NCBI RefSeq assembly: GCF_002259485.1
Contig: NZ_NPGA01000003.1
Location: forward strand, 62,001 to 126,000
Direction of reading: 5' to 3'
DNA from: Rhodococcus sp. 14-1411-2a
Lineage (GTDB): Bacteria > Actinomycetota > Actinomycetes > Mycobacteriales > Mycobacteriaceae
DNA: 64,000 nt
The notes under the pieces were generated by a model. It worked only from the letters and a program-made list of their open reading frames with translations, searched no databases and was not told where the DNA came from. This document shows positions 46,154 through 55,001 of the stretch, piece by piece; within the stretch, counting starts at the first letter, position 1, and the number at the start of each line of letters is the position of its first letter. Both the position numbers and the translations under genes were made by a program.

Positions 46154-46962
46154 GTCGAGACCGCGATCGACAACGGATTCTGTTCGCGCCCCTCGGCATG
46201 CCACTCGATGCGGCCGTTCTCCGAACGCAGGTCGAGTCGAACGGTGCGGGGCCGCATCGCCTTGCCGCGAGCGCACACCGACAAACGGACGCCGCGCAGT
46301 CTGCCGCGACCCAGCTCCCGGCCCGTACCGAGGCCGTCGTATCCGTGGACCGATGCGTCCAGTCGTAACTCTGCCCCGTCCCAGTGCCCATCGGTCACCA
46401 GCAGCGTCGAGCCCTTGCTACGCGCTCTGGCCACCACGGCCCTGGCCCGAGTGGGCGATACCGACAGACCCCCGAGACCGAGCACGACGAGGTCGACACC
46501 GTCGAGCAGAATTGCCGCCACTTCCACCGGATCGGGACCGGGATCGGGAATCAGGGCAAGCTTGCTCAACTGTGCACCCATCTCGACCGCGGCCAGAATC
46601 CCGAAACGGGGCTGCCCGATGACGGCGACATGCCCACCGGCACCGGTCACCGCAGCCACCAACCCGATCAGGAGCGAGCCGGCACCGGATACCGAGGCCA
46701 CCGTTCCACGCACCAGGCCGCCGTGCGGTAGTACCTCGATCAGCGCGGACGGCACCGGCAGAACGGGCCGCTGACGGGTTGGACGCTGCGTCGACGGTTC
46801 CTGAATCACGGGCTCGACAGGGTCCGAATTCTCGATGCGCACCGACGCCGTTTCGCCCCGAGAAGGCACGGCAGCCATCCGGCTACGCAGCAACGCCACG
46901 CGCTCCGGCAGCGACAACCCGTCGAGCACATCCGGCGTGACAGAAGCTCCCGATACAGTCAT
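46150..46962 (-). CDS. imuA': Mutasome accessory protein ImuA'
   Basis: 270 residues from [18 protein letters not shown], with AAGGGGAG before the ATG. It is a RecA-fold-like protein: [40 protein letters not shown] includes a degenerate P-loop lacking GKT. The C-terminal third, which binds ImuB and DnaE2 in mycobacteria, is conserved in character (Arg-rich, [12 protein letters not shown]). A LexA-type box is upstream. Confidence 0.92.
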   Translation of the reverse strand: MTVSGASVTPDVLDGLSLPERVALLRSRMAAVPSRGETASVRIENSDPVEPVIQEPSTQRPTRQRPVLPVPSALIEVLPHGGLVRGTVASVSGAGSLLIGLVAAVTGAGGHVAVIGQPRFGILAAVEMGAQLSKLALIPDPGPDPVEVAAILLDGVDLVVLGLGGLSVSPTRARAVVARARSKGSTLLVTDGHWDGAELRLDASVHGYDGLGTGRELGRGRLRGVRLSVCARGKAMRPRTVRLDLRSENGRIEWHAEGREQNPLSIAVST

Positions 46963-47033
46963 GTCACTCCCCTTCGCGGCGTAGAAAATCGAGCCGAAAC
47001 TTCGGTGTTCGACGGACGCGGGAAGTGGCGCAT

Positions 47034-47049
47034 TCGAACACAATTTCGA
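47034..47049 (-). promoter_or_regulatory. LexA/SOS box of imuA'-imuB
   Basis: TCGAACACAATTTCGA matches TCGAAC-N4-GTTCGA at 11 of 12 positions. It is in the 199-bp divergent gap between imuA' and the Ser/Thr kinase, about 72 bp from the imuA' start and 113 bp from the kinase start, so it could affect both. Confidence 0.78.
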
Positions 47050-47161
47050 TCTGCACTCAGTAAAGCCGCTCGGACGGCAACTCGTCAAGGTGATGCCGAA
47101 GCCCCTGGTAGATGCCTCCCTTCCGTGGCTGCAGGCACGTCCCGCCATCGTCAACTAACCT

Positions 47162-48391
47162 GTGGACGTGACGGATCAGCAGCGTGTTCGACGGGGCGTC
47201 GGGCCCGACTACCTCCTGGCAGGCAGATACCGCCTGGCCGGCAAACTCGGCGGTGGAGGCATGGGCGCGGTATGGCTCGCCACCGACACACTTCTGCACC
47301 GTCAGGTGGCCGTCAAGCAGGTCACGTCCACCACTCGACTGACCCCTCAGCAGGCCGAGGAAGTACGCAACCGGGCCATGCGCGAGGGTCGCATCGCTGC
47401 CCGACTCTCCAGCCCGCACGCCATCGCGATGCACGACGTCGCTCTCGTCGACGGTGAGCCGTGGTTGGTCATGGAATACCTGTCCTCGCGCAGTCTCGCG
47501 CAGGCCCTCGGCACCACCGATTCGCTACCACCGTTCGAGGTCGCACAGATCGGCGCACAGATCGCCGATGCACTGACCGAGGCACACGAGGCCGGAATCG
47601 TGCACCGCGACATCAAGCCGGGCAACATTCTGATCGCCGATCGCGGCAAGGATCTGGGCATCGTCAAGATCAGCGACTTCGGTATCTCCCGCGCCAAGGG
47701 AGACGTCGAAGAAGCCGACGACAGCGTGATCACCGGTACCCCGGCTTATTTCGCACCCGAGGTCGCGCGCGGACAGGACCCCACCGCGGCCAGCGACGTG
47801 TTCTCCCTCGGCGCAACGCTGTACACGGCCATGGAAGGCAAACCGCCGTTCGACATCGATCACGATTCGATCGCACTGCTGCACCGAGTTGCCAAGGGGC
47901 AGATCATCGCTCCCACCCGCAGTGGCGATCTCACGGGACCGTTGCTGCACATGCTAAGGCCCGATCCTGCCCGACGCCCCACCATGGCGCAGGCCCGCGA
48001 CGAGATCATCGTCGCCGCGATCAGCAAGCGCGGCACCATAGCTCAACTGCGCGGGGCGCCGCTGACATCTGCGGACGGTGTGGTCCCGGCATGGGCCAGG
48101 CGCTCGACACCGGTCTCCGAATCTCGCCGTCCGTCGCGGGAATTCGGAAGAACCATCGCGGGCCTACCGGCCGTGCAACCCGGTGAGAGCCAAGCCAATC
48201 CGGTCCCGTCCACGTATTCGCCACCACCGTTCGACCTGCCGAAAAAGAAGAAGAACCCGATCGACGACGTTCTGATGCGCATCGAGGACGTCATCGGTGA
48301 CCGAACGTCGATTCCGTCGACCGCGATCCTCGCAGGACTCGTGCTCGCCGTCGTGATCGTTCTCGTTCTGGTGATCATGCTTGTGATCTGA
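47162..48391 (+). CDS. Membrane-anchored Ser/Thr protein kinase without external sensor
   Basis: 409 residues from GTG. The Hanks kinase domain spans about 19-275: Gly loop GGGGMGAVW, VAVKQ, catalytic HRDIKPGN (Asp150), DFG, activation loop with Thr (TGTPAYFAPE) and DVFSLG. A juxtamembrane region rich in Pro/Ser follows, then a basic KKKKNP patch, and one membrane segment at about 387-408 ends the protein. Only a residue or so lies outside, so it cannot sense through an external domain as PknB does. Divergent from the SOS operon. Confidence 0.91.
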   Translation: MDVTDQQRVRRGVGPDYLLAGRYRLAGKLGGGGMGAVWLATDTLLHRQVAVKQVTSTTRLTPQQAEEVRNRAMREGRIAARLSSPHAIAMHDVALVDGEPWLVMEYLSSRSLAQALGTTDSLPPFEVAQIGAQIADALTEAHEAGIVHRDIKPGNILIADRGKDLGIVKISDFGISRAKGDVEEADDSVITGTPAYFAPEVARGQDPTAASDVFSLGATLYTAMEGKPPFDIDHDSIALLHRVAKGQIIAPTRSGDLTGPLLHMLRPDPARRPTMAQARDEIIVAAISKRGTIAQLRGAPLTSADGVVPAWARRSTPVSESRRPSREFGRTIAGLPAVQPGESQANPVPSTYSPPPFDLPKKKKNPIDDVLMRIEDVIGDRTSIPSTAILAGLVLAVVIVLVLVIMLVI

Positions 48392-48481
48392 CCCTCGGCA
48401 CCGATCTCCGCATCGGATTTCCCCGCCCCGACAGCACCCGCAACCACGCGTCGACGATGGGGATCGGCAAGTACCCGCCAT

Positions 48482-48524
48482 CGAAAGTCGATGTAGCCCA
48501 GAACGATGTAGCCCAGAACTTTCG
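48482..48524. repeat. Stem-loop holding a perfect 15-bp tandem duplication
   Basis: The outer arms CGAAAGT (48482-48488) and ACTTTCG (48518-48524) are complementary. Between them GATGTAGCCCAGAAC occurs twice in a row (48490-48504 and 48505-48519; the last bases overlap the right arm). It sits in the 150-bp convergent gap after the kinase gene and may serve as a terminator. Confidence 0.6.
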
Positions 48525-48541
48525 GGCACGTCACCCATGGC

Positions 48542-49546
48542 TCAGCCGAGAACCGGCATCACCAGCGTCGTCAGAGCGCCGTCGACTGCCGACCGCACCA
48601 GCATCGGCTGATCCGGCGCGGCGATATCGAGCATCAGGTCCGGCCCGACGGCCGACGCGACGGCAGCCTGCAGGACGGCCGCATCGAAGAACACCGTCAT
48701 CTCGGAACCGGTGACCCGTGCGGGGACGACAACACCCTCGACCGTCAGGCCGTCCGGGCCTGCGTCGATCCGCAGCGTGCCGCTGTCGAGGGGAACGAAA
48801 TCTCGTTGCACCACAACCCGCGTCGCGGTCGGAGCCAGACCGTCGACGATCGTCCGCCAGTCGGGGAAGTCGCCGTCGACAAGATCCACGGTGTGTTGGA
48901 CGCCTTCGGACTCGAGCATCATCGCGTCGGTTGCCGTCAACGCACAGTTCCTCGACGCGGGTAGAGACCCGAGGGAGCCGACCGCTGCGATACGCGACCA
49001 GGATGCCCCGGGCGAGCTCTGTGCGACGAGGCTGCGGGTGGAGAGTCGATACCGATCCGTCGCGGTGAGCGTGACAGTGCCACCGTCCACCTCGACCAAC
49101 ACGCCCCGCAGCACCGGGAACTCCTCGCTCGTTCCGGCCGCCGACGCGACCTGTTCCACCGCCGACGCGAAGTCGGCGGCAGATACCGTTGCTGTGCAGT
49201 ACTTTTCGTCGAACAATCGGCGAATGGACACCGCAGCCTCGGCCGCTGCCCGGGCGCGTGCGGCAAGCTCGTCGACGTGCCGATCCACCATCTCCACCGC
49301 TGCAGCTCCGTCGCCGTCGAGGGCGGAGGCCACCTTATCGAGTGGCATCCCGATCTCGCGGAGTTGGCGGATGATGTTCGCTCGCTTCGCTTGTGCTCGG
49401 GTGTAGTAGCGATAACCGGACCTGGCGTCGATGGATGCCGGCACGAGCAATCCACAGTCGTCGTAGAAGCGAAGGGCACTGGGGGTCAGCCCGCTCGCGC
49501 GAGCGAACACACCGATGGTCAGGAATTCTTCGGCCGAATCAGTCAT
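48542..49546 (-). CDS. MerR-type regulator fused to DnaN-like sliding-clamp domains
   Basis: 334 residues. Residues 9-78 form a MerR winged helix (LTIGVFARASGLTPSALRFY, then GYRYYTRAQAKRANIIRQLRE) and a dimer helix follows to about 115. Residues about 120-334 resemble domains 2 and 3 of the DNA polymerase III beta clamp: FPVLRGVLVEVDGGTVTLTATDRYRLSTR, the FPDWRTIV junction (FPDYR in DnaN), and the end LDIAAPDQPMLVRS-LVMPVLG, like the DnaN C-terminus. Clamp domain 1 is replaced by the DNA-binding part. It might sense clamp-binding peptides or use the clamp fold for a ligand. The function is unknown. Confidence 0.85.
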   Translation of the reverse strand: MTDSAEEFLTIGVFARASGLTPSALRFYDDCGLLVPASIDARSGYRYYTRAQAKRANIIRQLREIGMPLDKVASALDGDGAAAVEMVDRHVDELAARARAAAEAAVSIRRLFDEKYCTATVSAADFASAVEQVASAAGTSEEFPVLRGVLVEVDGGTVTLTATDRYRLSTRSLVAQSSPGASWSRIAAVGSLGSLPASRNCALTATDAMMLESEGVQHTVDLVDGDFPDWRTIVDGLAPTATRVVVQRDFVPLDSGTLRIDAGPDGLTVEGVVVPARVTGSEMTVFFDAAVLQAAVASAVGPDLMLDIAAPDQPMLVRSAVDGALTTLVMPVLG

Positions 49547-49598
49547 GGGGAAATCCTGAGGCTTCGGGTAGGTCGAAGGTCAAGCGAGATCCGGTCAC

Positions 49599-50246
49599 CT
49601 AGTCGATTCGACGCTTGTGCGCCCATCTGGTGAGCGCATTCCTGTTGGACTGCTGAGTCTTTCGGAGAACGTTCGAGGCATGCGTCTCGACGGTCTTGAC
49701 CGAGATGAACAGATCCTCGGCGATCTCACGATAGGTGTACCCGCGCGCCAACAACCGCAGCACCTCCAGTTCGCGGGGCGTGAGCGAATCCAGTTCCGGA
49801 TCCAGCGGGGGCTCCGGGGCGGCACTGCGACCGGTGAACGAATCGAGGACGAACCCGGCGAGGCGAGGGCTGAACACGGCATCTCCCCCGGCGACGCGTC
49901 GAACACCGTCGGCGAGCTCCGAGCCGGAGATCGTCTTGGTGACGTATCCCCTCGCCCCGGCGCGGATGACGGCGATGACGTCCTCGGCGGCATCGGACAC
50001 ACTCAGGGCGAGACACACCGGCCCCTCGGAGATGCGGTTCAACACGGCCACGCCGCCGCCGTCGGGCATGTGCACGTCGAGCAACACCACGTCCGGCTTG
50101 GTCGATTCGATTCCCGAGACCGCCTCGGCGACGCCTCCCGCTTCCCCGACGACCTCGATGTCCGCCTCGCGGCCGAGTTCGGCTCGCACACCGGAACGGA
50201 ACACCGCATGGTCGTCGACCAGGAAAACGCGGAAAGGTTCGGTCAC
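49599..50246 (-). CDS. NarL/LuxR-family response regulator (EsrR/LiaR-like)
   Basis: 215 residues. The receiver has VDDH, phospho-acceptor Asp57 in VVLLDVHMPDGGG and YVTKTIS. The C-terminal helix-turn-helix is LTPRELEVLRLLARGYTYREIAEDLFISVKTVETHASNVLRK. It overlaps the PspC-domain kinase by 4 bp. Likely binding sites are the two ATCAGGG-N4-CCCTGAT dyads in the divergent promoter region (51629-51648, 51691-51708). The set resembles the envelope-stress EsrSR pair of corynebacteria. Confidence 0.92.
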   Translation of the reverse strand: MTEPFRVFLVDDHAVFRSGVRAELGREADIEVVGEAGGVAEAVSGIESTKPDVVLLDVHMPDGGGVAVLNRISEGPVCLALSVSDAAEDVIAVIRAGARGYVTKTISGSELADGVRRVAGGDAVFSPRLAGFVLDSFTGRSAAPEPPLDPELDSLTPRELEVLRLLARGYTYREIAEDLFISVKTVETHASNVLRKTQQSNRNALTRWAHKRRID

Positions 50247-51595
50247 GTCGGCTGCTCCTGCTGAGTGGATTCGGATGATTCCGTGGTCACGGAGGCACCG
50301 TTGCGCGGCATGAAGATTCGCACTTCGGTTCCCTTGCCGACGGTCGACCGTACCTGCACGGTGCCGCCGCGACGCTCGATACGTCCCCGAATGGACTTCG
50401 CCAGGCCCTGTCGATCCTCGGGTACCGCGGACTCGTCGAATCCGGCACCGCGGTCGCGAACGAAAACACTGACCTGGTCCGGTTCGGTTTCGGCGTACAG
50501 GTCGATATTGGTCTCACCGGAGTGCTTGGCCGCGTTGACCAATGCTTCTCGGGTTGCACCCAGCAGAGCCGTGAAACTTTCTCTGGACAGGCCGGATTCG
50601 ACGTCGTCGGGCAGTAGTTGCACGTCACCGACCGTGATCGGTCTGACGGTGACACCGTGCTGATCCTCGACCTCGCCGGAGATTGTCTCGAGCGCATCGG
50701 ACAAGTTCGAGTTGTCGGTGTCGCCGCCGTCGAACAGCCATTTGCGTAGTTCACGCTCCTGGCCGCGCGCCAACCGCATCACCTCCTGTGGATGATCGGA
50801 CTGCTTCTGGATCAGGGCAAGTGTCTGCAGCACCGAATCATGCAGGTGCGACGCGATTTCCTCGCGTTCGTCGTTGCGGATGCGCGCAGACCGCTCGGCA
50901 CCGAGCGCACGCCAGGTGCGCAGCCAGATGGGAACCGTCAACAGGCCGACGCCGACGAGAGTGACCACCACCGCCAGCAGGGACGAGCGCAGCGCCGCCA
51001 GATCGACCCGGGCGAGCACGACCACGGCGAGACCGAGCACGATCAACGTCGCTCCGCCGACGACCCTCGCCCAACTCAACACGGTCGGATGCTTGGGGAG
51101 CCCCAGAGCCGTTCGCGGCCCCTCCGAGTCGAACTCGCGCCATACCAGGGCAGCACCGATCACCACGACGATGACCGGCACGATGACCGAAGCAGCTGTG
51201 CCGCTGAGCAGCCAGGCGAGCCCGACGGCGAGGCCGAGACCGATGGCAGCCAACCCGAGCGCACGCTGACGTTCGGCGGCACTCGGGTGCGCAGTGTCCT
51301 CGCCCGCGGGCGTGAACATCCAGATCAGTCCGTAGGCGGCAATTCCGGCACCGGCGGACGCCGCGAGCAGTGCGAATGCGACCCGAACCTTGAACACGTC
51401 GACGCCGAGATGATCGGCGAGACCGCCTGCGACGCCGCCGACGATGCGTCCGCCGCCGCGTCGTTGATAGGGGGCAGGAGCGGAGCCTGCAGGAGCGACA
51501 GGAAAAAGAGGAACGGCATGGGTGACCGGCACGTCGCCGGCTTCGAAAGATGTGGTGCGGGCGGCGTCAACGGGTGGATTGTCGACAGGGTGCAC
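50243..51595 (-). CDS. PspC-domain sensor histidine kinase
   Basis: 450 residues from GTG (VHPVDNPPVDAARTT) with AGGA seven bases upstream. The N-terminal PspC domain reads GRIVGGVAGGLADHLGVDVFKVRVAFALLA. Four or five more membrane segments lead to a HisKA_3 domain with EREEIASHLHDSVLQTLALIQ (His phospho-acceptor) and a HATPase region with REALVNAAKHSG and DRGAGFD. It is the partner of the overlapping LuxR-type regulator. An upstream start is possible, but this one puts the operator 43 bp away, the same distance as for the divergent gene. Confidence 0.9.
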   Translation of the reverse strand: MHPVDNPPVDAARTTSFEAGDVPVTHAVPLFPVAPAGSAPAPYQRRGGGRIVGGVAGGLADHLGVDVFKVRVAFALLAASAGAGIAAYGLIWMFTPAGEDTAHPSAAERQRALGLAAIGLGLAVGLAWLLSGTAASVIVPVIVVVIGAALVWREFDSEGPRTALGLPKHPTVLSWARVVGGATLIVLGLAVVVLARVDLAALRSSLLAVVVTLVGVGLLTVPIWLRTWRALGAERSARIRNDEREEIASHLHDSVLQTLALIQKQSDHPQEVMRLARGQERELRKWLFDGGDTDNSNLSDALETISGEVEDQHGVTVRPITVGDVQLLPDDVESGLSRESFTALLGATREALVNAAKHSGETNIDLYAETEPDQVSVFVRDRGAGFDESAVPEDRQGLAKSIRGRIERRGGTVQVRSTVGKGTEVRIFMPRNGASVTTESSESTQQEQPT

Positions 51596-51628
51596 GCCTC
51601 GATCCTGGCACGGACCGGGTATCTGTCG

Positions 51629-51648
51629 CATCAGGGTTCGCCCTGATG
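51629..51648. promoter_or_regulatory. Operator 1 of the PspC locus
   Basis: CATCAGGG and CCCTGATG flank TTCG: a perfect 8-bp dyad. Its centre is 43-44 bp upstream of the kinase start at 51595. The ATCAGGG-N4-CCCTGAT form recurs at 51691. A site for the LuxR-type regulator is the natural reading. Confidence 0.75.
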
Positions 51649-51690
51649 TTTCGCGGGTCCGTCGAGGCGGGCCCGATCTCGGGGACGAAG

Positions 51691-51708
51691 ATCAGGGGTA
51701 TCCCTGAT
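51691..51708. promoter_or_regulatory. Operator 2 of the PspC locus
   Basis: ATCAGGG and CCCTGAT flank GTAT, a perfect 7-bp dyad with the same arms and spacing as operator 1. Its centre is 43-44 bp upstream of the start at 51743 of the divergent PspC gene. Confidence 0.75.
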
Positions 51709-51742
51709 GTGTTTCTCGACCGGCACCGCCACCATGATTGGC

Positions 51743-53119
51743 ATGAGCAACGTGACCGTCTCGGATCAACTTCAGCAGATGTGGCGCACCCGTCCGCACC
51801 GCTTGCCGCAACGCGGGCATGTGGCGGGTGTTGCGGCCGGTATCGGCTACCGCTACGACGTCGACCCCGTTCTGATTCGGATCGCGTTCGTCGTCTCCAC
51901 CTTGTTCGGCGGTACCGGCATCGTGCTGTATCTGGCGGGGTGGCTGGTACTCAACCGCGCCGGTGACACGGCGTCGGGTGCGGAGTCGCTGGTCGGGCGT
52001 GGGAACAGCTCCGATTCGACGACCAAGATGGTGGTCGTGGCAGTGGCCTTGGTCATCGCGGTGTCGACCATCGGCCCGGTAGGTGTCGGGCTCGGCGGTT
52101 CGGGGCTGATCTCTCTGGTGGCGATGCTCGGTGGACTGTGGCTGCTGCACCAACGGTGCCCGGAGCCGCCGCCGTACATGCGGACGGCGGAGTTCTCCCG
52201 TAATCGCTATGCTCCGATGCCTTTCGGCTCACCCAGCACGTCGGCCGAGCAGTGGACGGCCGCGCAGTATCGTCCGCCACAGTTCCAGCACGAGCGCTAC
52301 ACCCCGTACACGACCCTGCCGAAAAGCTACGTTCCGACGCCGAAGCCCCTCGAGCACACCGGCATCGACGCCGACGCGCACACCGTGAACCTGAGCAAGT
52401 CGACCGCATCCGCCGAGAAGCCGGCCGACCTGCACACCGACATGCCGACCGTGACTCCCCCGTCGTGGGATCCGCTCGGTGTGGCCCCGTTCGCCTGGGA
52501 TCTTCCCGAACCGACAGGCACCTTTCCGCCTGCGGCGATCGAACGCAAGCGCCGATCACGTTGGACGGCAAGCTTTCTCGGCCTGGCTCTGCTCGCTGCC
52601 GCAGTCACCGCGGCAGTCGGTTCGGCTACCGGCGGAGACTGGGCATCACCGGGCCGTGTCGGTGCCGTCGCTCTGGCAATCATCTCCGTGGGACTCGTAT
52701 TGGGCGCGTTCCTACGCAAGGGCTACGGACTGCTGGTGGTCGCAGCACCATTGGCCGGCTTCGTCGTTCTGGCGTCGGCGGTCGGTCCGGTGGACCTGAA
52801 CAACAGAGTGTCGGGGAATCAGACGATCGCCCCACTCACCGCCACCGAGCTCGACCCCTCCTACGACGTCGGGGCCGGCGAGCTGAACCTCGACCTCACC
52901 GGCCTCGAACTCGCCGAAGACCACACAGTCGAGATCGATGTGGCGCTGGGCAGCGCGTCGGTCACCGTGCCCGCTTCGATGAACGTGATCGTGGAGTGCG
53001 AGGCGGCGATCGGTCAGTGCCCCACCGAGACACGCTTCGGCCCTGGCACCACCGATACTCCGGTTCTGACGATCGTCGGCGATCTGGCACTCGGCGAACT
53101 GAAGGTGGAGAACCTGTGA
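51743..53119 (+). CDS. PspC-domain membrane protein with LiaF-like C-terminus
   Basis: 458 residues from MSNVTVSDQLQQMW. An N-terminal PspC domain (LPQRGHVAGVAAGIGYRYDVDPVLIRIAFVV) is followed by membrane helices, a long Pro/Thr-rich cytosolic loop (about 150-270), three more helices (about 275-365) and an external beta-rich domain with VEIDVALGSASVTVPASMNVIVECEAAIGQ, like the LiaF/DUF2154 C-terminus. It probably sets the activity of the kinase. Expression is likely autoregulated through operator 2. It overlaps the next gene by 4 bp. Confidence 0.87.
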   Translation: MSNVTVSDQLQQMWRTRPHRLPQRGHVAGVAAGIGYRYDVDPVLIRIAFVVSTLFGGTGIVLYLAGWLVLNRAGDTASGAESLVGRGNSSDSTTKMVVVAVALVIAVSTIGPVGVGLGGSGLISLVAMLGGLWLLHQRCPEPPPYMRTAEFSRNRYAPMPFGSPSTSAEQWTAAQYRPPQFQHERYTPYTTLPKSYVPTPKPLEHTGIDADAHTVNLSKSTASAEKPADLHTDMPTVTPPSWDPLGVAPFAWDLPEPTGTFPPAAIERKRRSRWTASFLGLALLAAAVTAAVGSATGGDWASPGRVGAVALAIISVGLVLGAFLRKGYGLLVVAAPLAGFVVLASAVGPVDLNNRVSGNQTIAPLTATELDPSYDVGAGELNLDLTGLELAEDHTVEIDVALGSASVTVPASMNVIVECEAAIGQCPTETRFGPGTTDTPVLTIVGDLALGELKVENL

Positions 53120-53376
53120 AGAAGAACAAGACCGACCGCATCGGACTCGACCACGGCAGCGCCGATTCCGACACCGAGGATCACACCTCTGGCCGACGCG
53201 GCCCCTCGGCACTGTTGCTCCTCGCCGGCCTCGCTGCCATGGTCGTCTCGGTCGCAGCACTCATCGGCCGAGATGCGATCGCGGCACTGGGCGACGTCCA
53301 GTTCCGCTGGGTGTTCGTCGTCGCCGCGGTGGTCGTTGGCTTCGCGCTTCTACTGGGCCCCAGCAGGAAGAACTGA
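53116..53376 (+). CDS. Small two-pass membrane protein of the PspC operon
   Basis: 86 residues from GTG (VKKNKTDRIGLDHG). Two hydrophobic segments (about 33-50 and 63-80) with a basic N-terminus. It overlaps the PspC gene (GTGA), so is translated with it. No family recognised; context suggests envelope stress. Confidence 0.75.
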   Translation: MKKNKTDRIGLDHGSADSDTEDHTSGRRGPSALLLLAGLAAMVVSVAALIGRDAIAALGDVQFRWVFVVAAVVVGFALLLGPSRKN

Positions 53377-53381
53377 CGCCG

Positions 53382-54971
53382 TCACTCCCACTCGATGGTG
53401 CCCGGCGGCTTGCTGGTGACGTCGAGAACGACTCGGTTGACCTCCGGAACCTCGTTGGTCACCCGAGTCGAGATCGTTTCCAACACGTCGTACGGCAGCC
53501 TGGTCCAGTCCGCCGTCATCGCGTCCTCGCTCGAGACCGGCCGCAGCACGATCGGGTGCCCGTAGGTACGGCCGTCGCCCTGCACTCCCACGCTACGCAC
53601 GTCGGCCAACAGCACCACCGGGCACTGCCAGATCTGCTGATCCAAGCCCGCGACCGTAAGTTCTTCTCGGACAATCGAATCGGCATGGCGGAGCGTGTTC
53701 AGACGGTCGCGGGTGATCTCACCGACGATGCGGATCGCCAGGCCGGGTCCGGGGAACGGCTGCCTGCCGACGATGTCCTCGGGCAATCCCAGTTCGCGTC
53801 CGACCGCACGCACCTCGTCCTTGAACAGTGCACGCAGCGGCTCGACCAGGGCGAACTGCAGATCGTCCGGCAGTCCGCCGACGTTGTGGTGACTCTTGAT
53901 GTTCGCGGTACCGGACCCGCCCCCGGACTCGACGACATCCGGGTACAACGTGCCCTGCACCAGGAACTCGACGGCGTCGCCGTGCTCGGCGTTCTCGCCC
54001 AGCACCTCGGCCACGGCACCCTCGAAGCTCCGGATGAACTCGCGGCCGATGATCTTGCGCTTCTCCTCCGGGTCGGAGACGCCCTCGAGCGCGCCGAGGA
54101 AGGTGTCGACCGCATCGACCGTGACGAGCTTGGCTCCGGTCGCGGCCACGAAGTCCTGCTGCACCTGCTCACGCTCGCCGGCGCGCAGCAGTCCGTGGTC
54201 GACGAAGACACAGGTCAGACGGTCACCGATGGCCCGCTGCACCAGTGCCGCCGCCACGGCGGAGTCGACGCCGCCCGAGAGGCCACAGATGGCCTTGCCC
54301 GTGGGGCCCACCTGCTCCTGCACTGCGTCGACCAGAGCGTCGGCGATATTGGCCGCAGTCCAGTCCGGGGCGATGCCAGCCGTTTCGTGCAGGAATCGGC
54401 TCAGCACCTGCTGCCCGTGCGGGGAGTGCAGAACCTCGGGGTGATACTGCACGCCCGCCATGCGCTTGCCCTCGTTCTCGAAGGCAGCCACCGGCGCACC
54501 TGCGCTGGTGGCCGTGACGGTGAAGCCTTCCGGGGCCGCGGTGACCGCGTCACCGTGACTCATCCAGACCGGCTGCGTTGCGGGCAGACCGTCGTGCAGA
54601 CGACCGCCGTCCACGCTGAGCTGAGTGCGACCGTACTCCCGCGTTCCGGTGTGTTCGACGGTTCCGCCGAGGGCCTGGGCCATGGCCTGGAATCCGTAGC
54701 AGATGCCGAACACGGGGATGCCGAGGTCGAGGAGAGCGGAGTCGAGCTCGGGCGCGCCCTCGGCGTAGACGCTGGAGGGTCCGCCGGAAAGCACAAGCGC
54801 GACAGGGTCCTTCGCTGCGATCTCCTCGGCCGTCGCGGTATGCGAGATCACCTCGGAGTACACGTTGGCCTCGCGCACACGGCGGGCGATCAACTGCGCG
54901 TACTGGGCGCCGAAATCGACGACGAGAACCGGGCGTGCGTGTGCGGGATCGTGTGCAGAGGAGTCGGTCAC
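53382..54971 (-). CDS. guaA: GMP synthase (glutamine-hydrolysing)
   Basis: 529 residues. Class I amidotransferase domain (about 14-210) with Cys in [12 protein letters not shown] and His-Glu in [11 protein letters not shown] pyrophosphatase domain with PP-loop [15 protein letters not shown]-terminal dimer domain ending KPPGTIEWE. It converts XMP to GMP. It is convergent with the PspC operon (5 bp). Confidence 0.97.
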   Translation of the reverse strand: MTDSSAHDPAHARPVLVVDFGAQYAQLIARRVREANVYSEVISHTATAEEIAAKDPVALVLSGGPSSVYAEGAPELDSALLDLGIPVFGICYGFQAMAQALGGTVEHTGTREYGRTQLSVDGGRLHDGLPATQPVWMSHGDAVTAAPEGFTVTATSAGAPVAAFENEGKRMAGVQYHPEVLHSPHGQQVLSRFLHETAGIAPDWTAANIADALVDAVQEQVGPTGKAICGLSGGVDSAVAAALVQRAIGDRLTCVFVDHGLLRAGEREQVQQDFVAATGAKLVTVDAVDTFLGALEGVSDPEEKRKIIGREFIRSFEGAVAEVLGENAEHGDAVEFLVQGTLYPDVVESGGGSGTANIKSHHNVGGLPDDLQFALVEPLRALFKDEVRAVGRELGLPEDIVGRQPFPGPGLAIRIVGEITRDRLNTLRHADSIVREELTVAGLDQQIWQCPVVLLADVRSVGVQGDGRTYGHPIVLRPVSSEDAMTADWTRLPYDVLETISTRVTNEVPEVNRVVLDVTSKPPGTIEWE

Positions 54972-55001
54972 CGGGTCAGTCTAGTGGGACTGTTCCAGCA
55001 C

